From: a virus
Strand: one strand, 5' to 3'
Virus record (IMG/VR): IMGVR_UViG_3300027608_000014
Coordinates: 62,001-126,000 of that record
DNA length: 64,000 nucleotides
Shown here: in pieces, positions 31,785 through 38,877 of the stretch
Layout: each line of letters begins with the position of its first letter
Numbering within the stretch: the first letter of the stretch is position 1
Translations under genes and position numbers: made by a program
The notes under the pieces: model-generated
Database searches by the model: none
Told to the model about the DNA's origin: nothing
The model's input: only the letters and a program-made list of their open reading frames with translations

Positions 31785-32063
31785 ATGACAAATCAAGAAG
31801 AAACATTCACCACATTTGTGTCCACAACAGGGGACCTTGCATATCTTCACAAGGAAGCTTTTGACATGGAGGGCTTTGGGCCAAAGATCGTCACTAGAGC
31901 CAGTGAGGTTGAGTTTGATGGCCCCAGCCAAGAGTGGTTTGCCAGGCTCAACGACGGCAAAGAGATTGCTCGGGATAAATCACGGGACGTAGTTCTTGCT
32001 AAAGAGCGGGAGATCATCGACATGATGCTTGCTCATGGAGAGATCATTCCCGGTGTCGACTAA
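31785..32063 (+). CDS. Hypothetical protein
   Basis: A 92-residue protein after an AATAAACATTATC leader. Acidic, with a C-terminal helix (AKEREIIDMMLAHGE). Overlaps the next gene start. Function unknown. Confidence 0.6.
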   Translation: MTNQEETFTTFVSTTGDLAYLHKEAFDMEGFGPKIVTRASEVEFDGPSQEWFARLNDGKEIARDKSRDVVLAKEREIIDMMLAHGEIIPGVD

Positions 32064-32973
32064 ATCCAAAGTTAAGTCTGTGGATCCAACTAAGCCCAAA
32101 CGCTTTGGACCTTCAGATTACAAATCAGTCATCAGGTCTTGGCTAAAACATGAATACCTCTGCGCCAGGACTAGGCCCTGTAATGGCTTGGATGGAATAA
32201 GGATTAATAACGGCAGAATGTTCTATAAAGAAAATACTATTTTTTCCTACACTGACTTCTGGCCCATTGCTCGCATTATCAATAAGCACACCGTACTTAT
32301 AGTAGACGGTGACATACACAATCGAGTCCTAACCCCGATGACTAAGTATCATCTGCGTATGGTCATAGATCACTGCAAGGCTGCAAAGAAAAGAATCCTT
32401 TATGCTCCCTACCCAGTCGCTAGTCATGGTACCAACGTTGATTGTATGGTTTCCTACATCAACTCAGCCATTAATCGCCTGAGGGTCCAAAAGGAGCACC
32501 GCTCGAACAGGGTGACATTTGAAGACCAGGTTACAATGTACGATTCTTGTGCAGGTGATAGGCAGACATATGTGACAAGAAAAAGTGATCTGTCACGGCT
32601 TACAGGGCACATTACAAATCTCTATGCTTATGTAAAATACTTTAAGCTTCGTAAGTCACATGCCGCTCTGCTGTTGAATCTAATGGATAAACATCAAACT
32701 CCAAAGGAAATGGCGCAGAAGAACCTTAGGTCCATTGTCTGCCAGAGATTAAATAATATAGCCGACAGAAGAGAGCGACTGAGGATTGCAAAAAACACAA
32801 AGGCTAAGCAAAAAAGGAAAAGACAAAAGTGGATCAATGAAAAGAAGTTCTATAAGGAGCAGAACTGGCGAATAAGAAAAATCAGTGAGCCCGAGGACAC
32901 TGCGGAAGATCTTTGCGACCAACCTACAAGATTGGTTACACTCAACAGGAGGCCTAAAAACCTATACACATAA
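32053..32973 (+). CDS. Basic protein with DUF8033-like N-terminal domain
   Basis: 306 residues from GTG 32053 (ATG 32029 is an alternative). Residues about 50-110 contain IFSYTDFWPIARII and LTPMTKYHLRMVIDHC, similar to small phage domains of the form SYGTxxPIAR...TTxKHxxxVR (DUF8033-type). The C-terminal half is very rich in Arg and Lys. Nucleic-acid binding is likely. TAATG-like junction to the next gene at 32973. Confidence 0.55.
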   Translation: MSTKSKVKSVDPTKPKRFGPSDYKSVIRSWLKHEYLCARTRPCNGLDGIRINNGRMFYKENTIFSYTDFWPIARIINKHTVLIVDGDIHNRVLTPMTKYHLRMVIDHCKAAKKRILYAPYPVASHGTNVDCMVSYINSAINRLRVQKEHRSNRVTFEDQVTMYDSCAGDRQTYVTRKSDLSRLTGHITNLYAYVKYFKLRKSHAALLLNLMDKHQTPKEMAQKNLRSIVCQRLNNIADRRERLRIAKNTKAKQKRKRQKWINEKKFYKEQNWRIRKISEPEDTAEDLCDQPTRLVTLNRRPKNLYT

Positions 32974-33998
32974 TGGAAACATCTATCTCAATTACATCAG
33001 ACATTCTCGAACAGGCCCTTCTACTCAATGTTGAAACCGGCATGTGGTCAGGTAAGACATCACAGGATGCCGCTGACCTTGAGGCCCAAGGAGCAAACTC
33101 TCAGGATGAAATTTTTACAAAGGGGCAAAAGCTCCTGGTTCCCAAGACAGCTCTCGAGCCCTTTGCTCGGATCAAGAATCGAATCGTTCAGTATCTTCGT
33201 CGGGAAGCCCGACACTTTTATATCAAGAGTACCTGGGTTGTAGCTCGCGACGCTCGTGAGAAGGTCAGTACTGAAATGGCCAAGTTTGAGGCTGACTGGA
33301 ATGATATCGGAGAACGATTCATCCAGAACCTTCCTCAGTACAAGGCCACAATGCTAGCTATCTACAGAGAGAAGTATCCAACACTGGTAGATCGAATTGA
33401 GGCTCAGTACCCAACGGATGAAACTATCAGAGCTAAGTGCCGACTCCACTGGACATTTGGCGCCTGGCAGATGGCTCAAATCGAAGATGCTGCTGCCGAG
33501 GTCGAAGAGCGTTTTCGCGCTAGAGCTAATTCCTATCTGAGCCAGCTGGAACAAGAAGTCTACGTCTCCTCTGTCGAGGCGGCAGTCGCTATGGCCAAGG
33601 GTATGGGAACCAAGACTGGTGAGATCAGTGATAAAAAGATTGCTAAGTTCAGGTCACTGATCAATCGTATTCGGCAAGACAACGTCTCGTTTTTGAATAG
33701 TGATCGCATTCAGTCGTTCCTCTCAAGTGTTGACGATAACATGCTCAACGTCAATAACTGGCAGACTGAAGGTGAGGCTAAACAGAGAGTAAAGGAGATC
33801 CTCGAGACCTACATCGCAGATGCTTCACTGACCGCTGAGGCTGCAGCTATCGCCAGCGCCTATGTCAGACGTGTGAGTGATGCCACTGAAACCGAAGTCG
33901 AAGAGGAAGAAGACGGTGGCGTTACACAGATTAGACGAGTAAAGGCACAGGGCGCTAATGTCGAAGCTGAAGACGCTGAGGGCGAGACTCAAGAATAA
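32973..33998 (+). CDS. DUF3150-like protein
   Basis: A 341-residue, mostly helical protein with FEADWNDIGERFIQNLP near 108-124 and a long helical body, resembling DUF3150 proteins of phages. The C-terminus is acidic and low complexity. Its stop overlaps the RT start (TAATG), so the RT is translated from the same mRNA and probably by reinitiation. Function unknown. Confidence 0.55.
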   Translation: METSISITSDILEQALLLNVETGMWSGKTSQDAADLEAQGANSQDEIFTKGQKLLVPKTALEPFARIKNRIVQYLRREARHFYIKSTWVVARDAREKVSTEMAKFEADWNDIGERFIQNLPQYKATMLAIYREKYPTLVDRIEAQYPTDETIRAKCRLHWTFGAWQMAQIEDAAAEVEERFRARANSYLSQLEQEVYVSSVEAAVAMAKGMGTKTGEISDKKIAKFRSLINRIRQDNVSFLNSDRIQSFLSSVDDNMLNVNNWQTEGEAKQRVKEILETYIADASLTAEAAAIASAYVRRVSDATETEVEEEEDGGVTQIRRVKAQGANVEAEDAEGETQE

Positions 33999-35302
33999 TG
34001 AGCGTCCAAGGATATACCGTATCTTTTGTCTCTAAAAAGAAGGGTCATCTACAGGACAAAGTACGCCATTCGTACGGTCGACTTCTAGCTAATCTTGATG
34101 ATCTTAGAATCTCTACTAGACTATTTATGCCTAGCGGAACTCGAGAGTCAGACCAGCTTGCGATCAAAAGCATGGATAATGATCTGCCCCTGCGGGTCCT
34201 CAAGAGTAGCCTACAGAACGTTCTGGATTATGCACCATGTAGGGTCATCTGTGCTCCTGCATCAGAGCTCAAGTTGATTCAGGGTGAGATACTCAGAGAG
34301 CTGGAGCGAATTCCGGTTCATAGGGCTGCCCATGGATTTGTTCGTGGACGCAACTCGCTGAGTTGTGCCCAGGCGCATCTGTCGTACTGGGGACCTCAGC
34401 CTAAGGGCTTAGTTCTCTTAAACGCTGACGTGTCAGGGTTCTTTCACTCTATCTCTAAGGATATGGTAATAACCGCCCTCTCTAAGCACGGACTCTCAGA
34501 TTCTAGTGCCAGTGAGATCGTCAGGCTATGTATGATGCAGGCGTCACCCGAACTGGCCCTAGAGTCAATCCGAAACCTTGGCATCTTTACGGCTTATAAT
34601 AGGACAGAACTCAAGGCAGCGATCTCTGAGCTAAAGCCAGTGTTGGAGTGGGACAATCCAGTTATCGATCAATACCGACATATGATCACCAAAATGATCA
34701 TGGGACTAGGGGCATCTATCCAGCCAAATGGTTGGTTTTTGCCTCAAGGGGCTCCAACCAGTCCGATCCTGTCTAATCTGGTATGTAAGATTGTCGATAT
34801 ACGACTGACTGCAATGGCCAAGGCTTTTGGGGCGTTCTATACGCGCTACGCTGATGATATCACATTCTCCTGGCCTGCTTTTACGAAGGGTAAAGTGATT
34901 GATAGTCTTAAGCGGTGTTCAGCTGAAGTGTTCTCTGAGTACGGAATGGCATACCATCCAAAGAAGATCCGCGTAGTTGGGCCAGGTGGCTCGCAAGACA
35001 TTGTTGGATTCGTGATCAACTCTGGCAAGCCAACGGTTAGTCAGAAGTTCCGGAAGCGAATGAGAGCAGAGGTTTGTGCTCAACAGAAATCTAGAATTGC
35101 GACCCCACAGAGCATCATCAATCGACTGATCGGACAGGCTGGGTACATTCAGCCACTGCACCCTAAGGAAGCACTTTGGATTAAGGAGCAGGTAGAGGAC
35201 TTACAATACAAGACCAATAGAAAAGTGCGGATTAGCAATGCCACGGAAACCATCGAATCGACAACTACGACAAGCAACAGAAAAGTCTCAACAGTCAATT
35301 AG
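33998..35302 (+). CDS. Retron-type reverse transcriptase
   Basis: A 434-residue protein with RT motifs in order: AHGFVRGRN (111-119), CAQAH (123-127, where retron RTs have NAxxH), LLNADVSGFF (140-149, catalytic Asp144), QGAPTSPILSN (250-260), YADD (284-287, catalytic Asp286-287) and DIVGFVIN (334-341, where retron RTs have VTG). The insert between the first catalytic Asp motif and QG is large, as in retron RTs. It lacks the QGxxxSxxLA and YMDD variants of diversity-generating retroelements. It would copy a structured RNA into DNA; nine candidate templates follow it. Coupled to the previous gene by TAATG. The C-terminal tail is Thr/Ser-rich and overlaps the next gene. Confidence 0.93.
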   Translation: MSVQGYTVSFVSKKKGHLQDKVRHSYGRLLANLDDLRISTRLFMPSGTRESDQLAIKSMDNDLPLRVLKSSLQNVLDYAPCRVICAPASELKLIQGEILRELERIPVHRAAHGFVRGRNSLSCAQAHLSYWGPQPKGLVLLNADVSGFFHSISKDMVITALSKHGLSDSSASEIVRLCMMQASPELALESIRNLGIFTAYNRTELKAAISELKPVLEWDNPVIDQYRHMITKMIMGLGASIQPNGWFLPQGAPTSPILSNLVCKIVDIRLTAMAKAFGAFYTRYADDITFSWPAFTKGKVIDSLKRCSAEVFSEYGMAYHPKKIRVVGPGGSQDIVGFVINSGKPTVSQKFRKRMRAEVCAQQKSRIATPQSIINRLIGQAGYIQPLHPKEALWIKEQVEDLQYKTNRKVRISNATETIESTTTTSNRKVSTVN

Positions 35303-35684
35303 CCCAGATCAGGTATTTACACCAGGCGATCAGGTGCTAGTGAGTATACCGCACGGACCGGGGGAAACCTCAAAAGTGTGGGGCTACGTGTTGAAGTCTA
35401 AGCTGGTCAAAGGTAAGGTTCCAATAGTGGTTGATGCTGTTGTGGTTATCAACAGAGACCTGAGATTTCAACCTGAGTCTTGTGTATTAGTTGATAAAAA
35501 TAATATTATTTGTCACATACCTGTTGATAGTTCCGGCGCAACACTGAGCATTCAGGTCATCGAGGGTGAGATCATAAGCATTAGGAGAATTGATGGACAG
35601 AAGTCCCCAATCATTCTTGAACTGGATGAAGACGGCGATCAGCAGTTGTACTCTGTGACTCATCAGCGCGAGCAGCGAATTTAA
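35238..35684 (+). CDS. RT-overlapping small protein, unknown function
   Basis: A 148-residue protein starting 65 nt inside the RT gene in another frame. Basic N-terminus (PRKPSNRQLRQ), then an almost all-beta body (GDQVLVSIPHGPG, GYVLKSKL, IVVDAVVVIN, LSIQVIEGEIISI), suggesting an SH3/KOW- or OB-like fold. The overlap with the RT and the position directly before the RNA array make it a candidate accessory or effector of the RT system. Confidence 0.65.
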   Translation: MPRKPSNRQLRQATEKSQQSISPDQVFTPGDQVLVSIPHGPGETSKVWGYVLKSKLVKGKVPIVVDAVVVINRDLRFQPESCVLVDKNNIICHIPVDSSGATLSIQVIEGEIISIRRIDGQKSPIILELDEDGDQQLYSVTHQREQRI

Positions 35685-35689
35685 TTTTT

Positions 35690-35900
35690 AGTGTTGGTTA
35701 CCCATGGGATCTAAGAGGAACCCTCAAGGTCGGTCCCATGAGTAACCCGCTTTTACCCAAAACTGGGTATGGATGAGCTCCTCCCCTTGGGGCGCAGGGC
35801 GAATCCTTATTGAATCTTTTCTGAACTGGCTTTGGGCACAATGGCTCTCCCCGAGGGTGCCCGAACGTCCAACACTATGGGCGTTTCTTGCAACCGCACT
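35690..35900 (+). ncRNA. Array unit 1 (divergent)
   Basis: AGTG (35690-35693) and TTG (35694-35696) can pair with CACT (35897-35900) and CAA (35891-35893). Hairpins: GTTAC-CATGGGA paired with TCCCATG-GTAAC (35697-35746), TTGGGCAC...GTGCCCGAA (35832-35865), ACGTCC...GGGCGT (35865-35884). Ends TTCTTGCAA. The closing stem is short and lacks the GC step, so this unit is the least certain. Confidence 0.45.
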
Positions 35901-35970
35901 TGATGAGTCGAGAGATAAACGAGCCTGGTCGCAGACCAGGCTTGGTATTGCAGTTTATTTGTTTTTTATC

Positions 35971-36164
35971 AATATCTGGCTAAGGTCTTCAAGGCTTTCT
36001 TTGGCCCAATCGGCCAGAGTCTAACGTAACCGCCGTAAAACGCACAGTGCGACTGATACAGGGTGGGCACGTAACCGTCAGCGGCGGACAGCTTCGACGC
36101 CTCCCCTAACTCCGCTGGCCTAGCACTGACTACCTACGGGCCCACCCCGTATACTGCAGATTTT
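35971..36164 (+). ncRNA. Array unit 2
   Basis: AATATCTG (35971-35978), followed by GC, pairs with CAGATTTT (36157-36164) in 7 of 8 positions. Small hairpin CGCA-CAG-TGCG near 36040. Long stem ATAC-GGGTGGGC paired with GCCCACCC-GTAT (36056-36152), with CAGCGG/CCGCTG inside (36079-36084/36112-36117). A run of nine T follows the unit. Between units 1 and 2, AGCCTGGTC-GCA-GACCAGGCT is an extra hairpin. Confidence 0.65.
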
Positions 36165-36178
36165 AGTTTTTTTTTGTT

Positions 36179-36429
36179 AGACTTGGCTTGTAATTGTGAG
36201 GTCACCCCTCACAGTTCGTCGGCTGTGCCGACGTCGATTATAACTACCTACAAGGAAGTGGGTACGATCTTTTGCTTACCGATTAGAAGATAATAGCACC
36301 GTATTTAAAGAATAAACAATGTTGGGGGAAGCCCAAGGCGCTGCGGACCCTGCTTCTGCGCCGCCCATTTTTTATTCATTTAAATAAGGCACTATTATAA
36401 TCTAATCGTCTTCGCAAAATTGCTAGTCT
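36179..36429 (+). ncRNA. Array unit 3
   Basis: AGACT...TTG before GC (36179-36187) pairs with CAA (36415-36417) and AGTCT (36425-36429). Small hairpins TGTGAGG/CCTCACA (36195-36213) and CGTCGGC-TGT-GCCGACG (36217-36233). Long hairpin CGATTAGA/TCTAATCG and ATAATAG/CTATTAT (36280-36408) continues through TTTAAA and TTGGG/CCCAA stems. TTTTGC (36270-36275) can also pair with GCAAAA. Ends TCTTCGCAA. Confidence 0.75.
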
Positions 36430-36444
36430 TTAGGTTTTTACTAC

Positions 36445-36658
36445 GAATTGGCTCAACATCATCCCGATGTCGTCAGCCACCACTGACGTTTTCTGATAGA
36501 TGTTCAGGGTAACCATGAACCGAGGAGATGCTCGGAGTTATCCTGAAAATCTCTAACTCAATTTCGGATATACTCAAAGCCCAAGGGCTATGTATTTCTA
36601 TCCGATACGAGTTAGAGATTTTTCAGGAAACTCCTCGGATCTCCTCCGCTTGCAATTC
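36445..36658 (+). ncRNA. Array unit 4
   Basis: GAATTG (36445-36450) before GC pairs with CAATTC (36653-36658). Three small hairpins: ACATC/GATGT, CGTCAG/CTGACG, GTTCA/TGAAC. Long hairpin 36522-36647: GAGGAGA/TCTCCTC, GGAGTT/AACTCC, an 18-bp stem with one bulge containing ATCTCTAACTC, then CGGATA/TATCCG near the tip. Ends CGCTTGCAA. Confidence 0.82.
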
Positions 36659-36671
36659 ACAGTACCTTTCA

Positions 36672-36892
36672 AGAATTTGGCTAAAGCGCAGACTATCGTC
36701 TGCTTTGATCAATGGATGAACGTAATAACCCGGCGCGGTACTCCATGACAGGCGCCTGGGCCTCAACCGGTCGTCGATGGGTCCTACTTTGGGCTGATCG
36801 AAGTCCAAACGCTCACCTACAGGATCTCACCCGTCCAGGACCCATCGACGACCGGTTGCTGCCAGGGCGCCTGTCAGGTTCATGCAAATTCT
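36672..36892 (+). ncRNA. Array unit 5
   Basis: AGAATTTG (36672-36679) before GC pairs perfectly with CAAATTCT (36885-36892). Conserved small hairpin GCAGAC-TATC-GTCTGC (36688-36703) followed by TTTGAT. Long hairpin: GACAGGCGCC/GGCGCCTGTC (36747-36756/36866-36875), TGG/CCA, and a perfect 20-bp stem from 36766-36785 to 36837-36856. Ends CATGCAAA. Confidence 0.85.
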
Positions 36893-36903
36893 AAGTAACT
36901 TTA

Positions 36904-37089
36904 AATAATTTGGCCAAGCGCAGACCGAAGTCTGCTTTGATATATAAGTTGATTACAGTGAGTATGCGGTCGCAGAGCACGCGGAGCTCCGGCTCCACGT
37001 CGCACTCTTGCCACTGCTCTCTCCGAATCCCTCCGTGGCTGCGTTACGACGACGGCCCCGGAGCTCCGCGTGCTCCTTCGCAAATTATT
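36904..37089 (+). ncRNA. Array unit 6
   Basis: AATAATTTG (36904-36912) before GC pairs perfectly with CAAATTATT (37081-37089), the clearest closing stem. Conserved small hairpin GCAGAC-CGAA-GTCTGC (36920-36935) followed by TTTGAT. Long hairpin: perfect 18-bp stem 36975-36992/37058-37075 containing GAGCTCCGG, with a 65-nt tip. Ends CCTTCGCAAA. Confidence 0.87.
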
Positions 37090-37098
37090 GTTCTTTGG

Positions 37099-37239
37099 AA
37101 AGATTTGGCAAGCGCAGGTATCTACCTGCTTTGATTATTGGTCTCATGCACAGGCATGAGTGAGGTGTAATTCCCGGCCGCTTTACCTGGCCGTACGCAA
37201 GAGCGTGCTGCTTCTGGCTAGAATTCCACGCATATCTTT
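37099..37239 (+). ncRNA. Array unit 7 (short hairpins)
   Basis: ATTTGGC start. Conserved small hairpin GCAGGTA-TC-TACCTGC (37114-37129) followed by TTTGAT; its sequence differs from units 5 and 6 but pairing is kept. Then CTCATGC-ACAG-GCATGAG and CGGCC/GGCCG, ending TACGCAAG (37200). The closing stem is either TTTG/CAAG there or AAAGAT/ATCTTT (37099-37104/37234-37239) around an extra GCGTG/CACGC hairpin. Lacks a very long stem, so it may be degenerate. Confidence 0.65.
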
Positions 37240-37249
37240 TGTACTTTTC

Positions 37250-37460
37250 ATGACTTGGATGAAGCCTTAGGGCTTCCGTACCGACTTTGTCGGTGGTTAA
37301 TTGTAAGACCGCTAGCCTCATAGAGTGGGGGCTACTCGAGCAGGTGGATCCCCCGGGTGCACCCGCCGCTAATCACGTCCAGCCAGCGTATTCTCGCCGC
37401 GAGTACGTGATAACTGCGGAGCACCTCACGGATCCGCCTGCTCGAGTCTTCGCAAGTTGA
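37250..37460 (+). ncRNA. Array unit 8
   Basis: ACTTG (37253-37257) pairs with CAAGT (37453-37457). Small hairpins GAAGCC/GGGCTTC, ACCGAC-TTT-GTCGGT and TAGCC/GGCTA. Long hairpin: 17-bp stem CTCGAGCAGG...CCTGCTCGAG (37335-37351/37430-37446), then GGTGC/GCACC, CCGC/GCGG and TCACGT/ACGTGA toward the tip. Ends TCTTCGCAA. The 10-nt block TGTACTTTTC precedes both this unit and unit 9. Confidence 0.78.
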
Positions 37461-37474
37461 TCTGTACTTTTCTC

Positions 37475-37702
37475 CTCTTGGCTTGGCCTAACAAGCCTGT
37501 CGATGCTCTCGTGTCGACATTTAAAGCAACTGACCGTCACTGATTACGTGACGTCGGGGTTGGCTCGCCCACCCTCTGTACAAGACGCCCATACCTGCGT
37601 GGGTGCACCTGGCTCAGCCGCCTTCCCGGCCAGGCCAGCTGCCCTCACCCTGGTATTGACATTCTTGTACAACGGGTCGGGCCCGCCATCCCTTCGCAAG
37701 AG
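37475..37702 (+). ncRNA. Array unit 9
   Basis: CTCTTG (37475-37480) before GC pairs perfectly with CAAGAG (37697-37702). Small hairpins GGCTTG/CAAGCC, TGTCGA/TCGACA and CGTCAC/GTGACG. Long region closed by GGC.. CCC.. ACCC against GGGT.. GGG.. GCC, with TGTACAAG/CTTGTACA (37577-37584/37664-37671). Ends CCTTCGCAAG, 8 nt before the RNase HI start codon. Confidence 0.78.
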
Positions 37703-37710
37703 TTAATAAT

Positions 37711-38166
37711 ATGAACAAAACAATCTATGAAGTATTTTCAGATGGATCAGCAAGCACTCATGGCTGTAAAGCCGGAGGATGGGCAGCTGTAATCCTAAAA
37801 GACGGAAGGCTAAAGAAGATTGTGTACGGAGCTACTTCTGACACTACCATTGGTAAGATGGAGATGCAGGCGCTGACCGAGGCATTCGCTTTCATCAGGG
37901 AACTGCCTGGTGCGTTTGACGCACACATAAAAGCCTTATCAGACAGTCAGTACATAGTGAATTGTGCTGTTGGCAGATATAAACGATCGGCTAATAAGCC
38001 TGAATGGCGCATCTTTGACGCTGCCTCTAAAGGACTAAGCGTAGAGATCGACTGGGTCGGAAGAAATCAAATTCCAGAGCAGGCTCAGTGCGACGAACTT
38101 GCTGGAGCCTGTCGACTTAAAGTGGAAAATTCAAAAAATCACACTCCCATTAGATATAAACAATGA
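37711..38166 (+). CDS. rnhA: Ribonuclease HI
   Basis: A 151-residue protein with the RNase HI catalytic set: FSDGSAS (Asp11), GKMEMQAL (Glu51), LSDSQYI (Asp78) and QCDELAGACR (Asp128), at normal spacing. It cuts RNA in RNA-DNA hybrids. In retrons the RNA template is removed by RNase H, usually the host enzyme, so a gene 8 nt after the last array unit is a likely functional partner. It could also remove replication primers. ATGA overlap with the next gene. Confidence 0.92.
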   Translation: MNKTIYEVFSDGSASTHGCKAGGWAAVILKDGRLKKIVYGATSDTTIGKMEMQALTEAFAFIRELPGAFDAHIKALSDSQYIVNCAVGRYKRSANKPEWRIFDAASKGLSVEIDWVGRNQIPEQAQCDELAGACRLKVENSKNHTPIRYKQ

Positions 38167-38516
38167 AAATCAAGAGCATCAATCATGCTGGCTTAAGGGC
38201 CAAACTATGGACAGTAAGAAGGCGCTATGCGTATTATATCCAAGGCTGCGCCAGCGATTTCCTTATCGGCAAGAATCACTCAGAGATCAACAGTGACACT
38301 GTGTCAATCAAGGTTGCTACGGAAATCCTAAAAGAACAACTTGAAAAGATCGCCCCGCAGCGAATCAAGTTCCTACGAAAAAGGATCATCAACGATGAAC
38401 TGGAGGCCACCAGAATCCACGATGCCTTAACCAACCTAAGCCTCAAGCGACAAGACAAAAGAAACCTTGCAAAGAGAAAGGCATCAGCCTTGGCGCAGAA
38501 CGCTTACTACAACTAA
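38163..38516 (+). CDS. Basic hypothetical protein
   Basis: A 117-residue protein coupled to rnhA by ATGA. Arg/Lys-rich throughout (WTVRRRYAYYIQ, KFLRKRIINDELEATRI, KRQDKRNLAKRK), long helices. Probable nucleic-acid-binding partner; no family recognised. Confidence 0.6.
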   Translation: MKIKSINHAGLRAKLWTVRRRYAYYIQGCASDFLIGKNHSEINSDTVSIKVATEILKEQLEKIAPQRIKFLRKRIINDELEATRIHDALTNLSLKRQDKRNLAKRKASALAQNAYYN

Positions 38517-38517
38517 T

Positions 38518-38661
38518 ATGTTAAAAACCTATCAAGCTCAATACAAGGATGAGTGGTACCAGTTCTTATGCGTCAGTGGTTTTCATATGAACCCTGAGCG
38601 GCTAGGGAACATTAGAGGCGTACCGAGTATGAGAGTTCCTAGTTGCAAGGAGAAACTATAG
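38518..38661 (+). CDS. 47-residue protein
   Basis: ATG 38518 lies 1 nt after the previous stop. Aromatic-rich start (MLKTYQAQYKDEWYQFLC), basic end. Function unknown. Confidence 0.45.
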   Translation: MLKTYQAQYKDEWYQFLCVSGFHMNPERLGNIRGVPSMRVPSCKEKL

Positions 38662-38820
38662 ATGGCTTATGATTATCTACAGAGTATAGAGGAAAAGCAG
38701 ACGCTTCCTGAGCCAAAGATCTGTAATCACACACACCAAGAGCAGACCAACAGTGGATACCTAATCTGCTCTAGCTGTGGAAGATTAGACCCAGATAATG
38801 ACCAAGATAAAGAGCAATAA
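38662..38820 (+). CDS. 52-residue zinc-ribbon-like protein
   Basis: ATG 38662 directly follows the previous stop. Contains CNHTH and CSSCG 18 residues apart, a likely zinc site, and an acidic C-terminus. Function unknown. Confidence 0.5.
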   Translation: MAYDYLQSIEEKQTLPEPKICNHTHQEQTNSGYLICSSCGRLDPDNDQDKEQ

Positions 38821-38877
38821 AATAAACACCTACAAGAGAGACCACACGGTCAATGTAAGTATAATAAAAAAAAATCT

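Larger units (their letters stand above)
35690..37704 (+). repeat. Tandem array of about nine retron-like structured RNA units
   Basis: No convincing gene; the open frames here are short and cross the stems. The stretch divides into units of about 100-250 nt. Most begin with the right part of a short stem ending TTG or CTG followed by GC, hold one to three small hairpins and one long unit-specific hairpin, and end with GCAA plus the complement of the left stem. Closing stems differ in sequence but stay complementary: GAATTG/CAATTC, AGAATTTG/CAAATTCT, AATAATTTG/CAAATTATT, CTCTTG/CAAGAG. Spacers between units are mostly 10-33 nt. The array lies between the RT pair and an RNase HI gene on the same strand. 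Confidence 0.88.

Noticed and set aside
33998-35302. Diversity-generating retroelement RT
   Set aside because: The motifs are retron-like (QGAPTSPxLSN, YADD) and no template/variable repeat pair with A-specific differences was seen.
35897-35925. Hammerhead ribozyme core
   Set aside because: CTTGATGAGTCGAGAGATAAACGAG resembles the core at a glance, but the invariant CTGANGA and GAAA elements are not present.
35690-37704. Integron attC array
   Set aside because: Units are hairpin-rich and GCCTAAC-like sites occur, but RYYYAAC/GTTRRRY boxes are not at unit ends, units carry no cassette genes and no integrase is present.
35690-37704. CRISPR array
   Set aside because: There is no constant direct repeat of fixed length with equal spacers, and no cas gene nearby.
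35773-37706. Several 60-85-codon frames inside the array
   Set aside because: They cross the hairpins, change frame from unit to unit, lack ribosome-binding sites and show no conserved product.
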